Shown here piece by piece: positions 6,877 to 7,224 of a stretch of 7,224 nt of DNA. The stretch comes from Myxococcales bacterium (GTDB lineage: Bacteria > Myxococcota > Bradymonadia > UBA7976 > UBA1532). The stretch is taken from positions 1 to 7,224 of the forward strand of contig JAGQJJ010000188.1 of assembly GCA_020430675.1 (NCBI GenBank). The letters are read 5' to 3'. How positions within the stretch are numbered: position 1 is the stretch's first letter; each line of letters opens with the position of its first letter. The position numbers and the translations under genes are program-made. Below the pieces are notes generated by a model, which searched no databases, was not told where the DNA came from, and saw only the letters and a program-made list of their open reading frames with translations.

Positions 6877-7224
6877 ATGCAAGCCATCACTGAGACCACG
6901 CTCGATACCGTCCTGCGCATCATTCGCGATCACACCATGTACGACGAGGCCGAGCTCGATCTCGACAGCGATCTGGAAGGCGATCTGGGCATCGACTCGG
7001 TGCTCATCGAATCCATCCTCGCCGACGTGCGCCAGGCGCTGGGCATCGCCGACGAGCCGTCTGAGACGCGGCGTTTTCAGACCATTCGCGAGCTGGTCAC
7101 CGCGCTGGATCACATGCCACATACACCCGCACCGCTCCCCGGGCCGGCGGCGGCGGCCCAGCCCGCGCTGACCGCCGCGCAGCCGGTCGCGCGCATGATC
7201 ATCGACCTGTTCTGCAAGCACAGC
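6877..7224 (+). CDS. N-terminal part of a carrier-domain protein, probably tandem ACP (RedN/PigH-like candidate), cut by the window end
   Basis: An open frame of 116 codons runs to the last base without a stop, so the gene is truncated by the window. Residues 5-80 form an acyl carrier domain with the attachment Ser41 in DLEGDLGIDSVLIESIL (32-48), of the 'DLE.DLGIDS' type found in tandem carriers of PUFA-synthase and PigH/RedN proteins. An Ala/Pro linker follows (about 81-102). The final residues VARMIIDLFCKHS line up with the start of the first domain (TVLRIIRDHTMY), so a second carrier domain probably begins here. PigH/RedN have two such carriers followed by a PLP-dependent alpha-oxoamine synthase domain, which condenses serine with a carrier-bound pyrrolyl-beta-keto chain. 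A modular synthase with leading carriers is the main alternative. An in-frame ATG at 6847 would add 10 residues but lacks a ribosome binding site. Confidence 0.85.
   Translation, partial: MQAITETTLDTVLRIIRDHTMYDEAELDLDSDLEGDLGIDSVLIESILADVRQALGIADEPSETRRFQTIRELVTALDHMPHTPAPLPGPAAAAQPALTAAQPVARMIIDLFCKHS

Noticed and set aside
6847..6879. In-frame ATG at 6847 as the start of the last gene
   Set aside because: It would add MPGDPGGGCP, which is unlike a carrier-domain N-terminus, and would place the strong GGGGGGAGG site inside the coding region. The ATG at 6877 is correctly spaced from it.

Overview
The window is a single dense, one-directional stretch of high-GC coding DNA (roughly 70% GC by eye, strong G/C preference at third codon positions). 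It reads as the middle of a secondary-metabolite operon. Seven genes lie on the + strand: two near-identical NAD(P)-dependent short-chain dehydrogenases of the extended SDR type (45-1073, 1066-2073), a type II thioesterase (2070-2831), a class I SAM methyltransferase (2828-3883), a large ATP-grasp/phospho-histidine enzyme of the PigC/RedH type (3880-6594), a small stand-alone carrier protein (6591-6833), and the beginning of a protein that opens with an acyl carrier domain and runs off the end (6877-7224). Five of the six junctions overlap by 4 or 8 bases; the only real gap is 43 bases before the last gene. I see no promoter, terminator, RNA gene, mobile element or CRISPR array.

The organism cannot be named from this. 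High GC, regular ATGA/GTGA overlaps, purine-rich ribosome binding sites and free use of GAA, CAA and TTT next to GAG, CAG and TTC fit a high-GC proteobacterium (for example a betaproteobacterium) better than a streptomycete. That is inference only.

The key gene is the 904-residue enzyme. It has the domain plan of phosphoenolpyruvate synthase and rifampin phosphotransferase, but its central region and its SHSS active-site histidine segment match what I remember of the prodigiosin condensing enzymes PigC and RedH. The neighbours agree: in Streptomyces coelicolor the red genes run redK (reductase), redJ (thioesterase), redI (O-methyltransferase), redH (condensing enzyme), which is the order seen here except that the reductase is doubled. 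The two carrier genes that follow resemble the prolyl/pyrrolyl carrier RedO/PigG and the N-terminus of the tandem-carrier protein RedN/PigH.

The working model is a prodiginine-like (tripyrrole pigment) or related pyrrole pathway of the Red type. The reductase(s) would finish a 2-alkylpyrrole, the methyltransferase would make the methoxy-bipyrrole, the condensing enzyme would join the halves, and the carriers would build the bipyrrole. The decisive partners (RedL-type PKS, proline adenylation enzyme, prolyl-carrier dehydrogenase, PLP domain of RedN/PigH) must lie outside the window, so the product assignment remains an inference.
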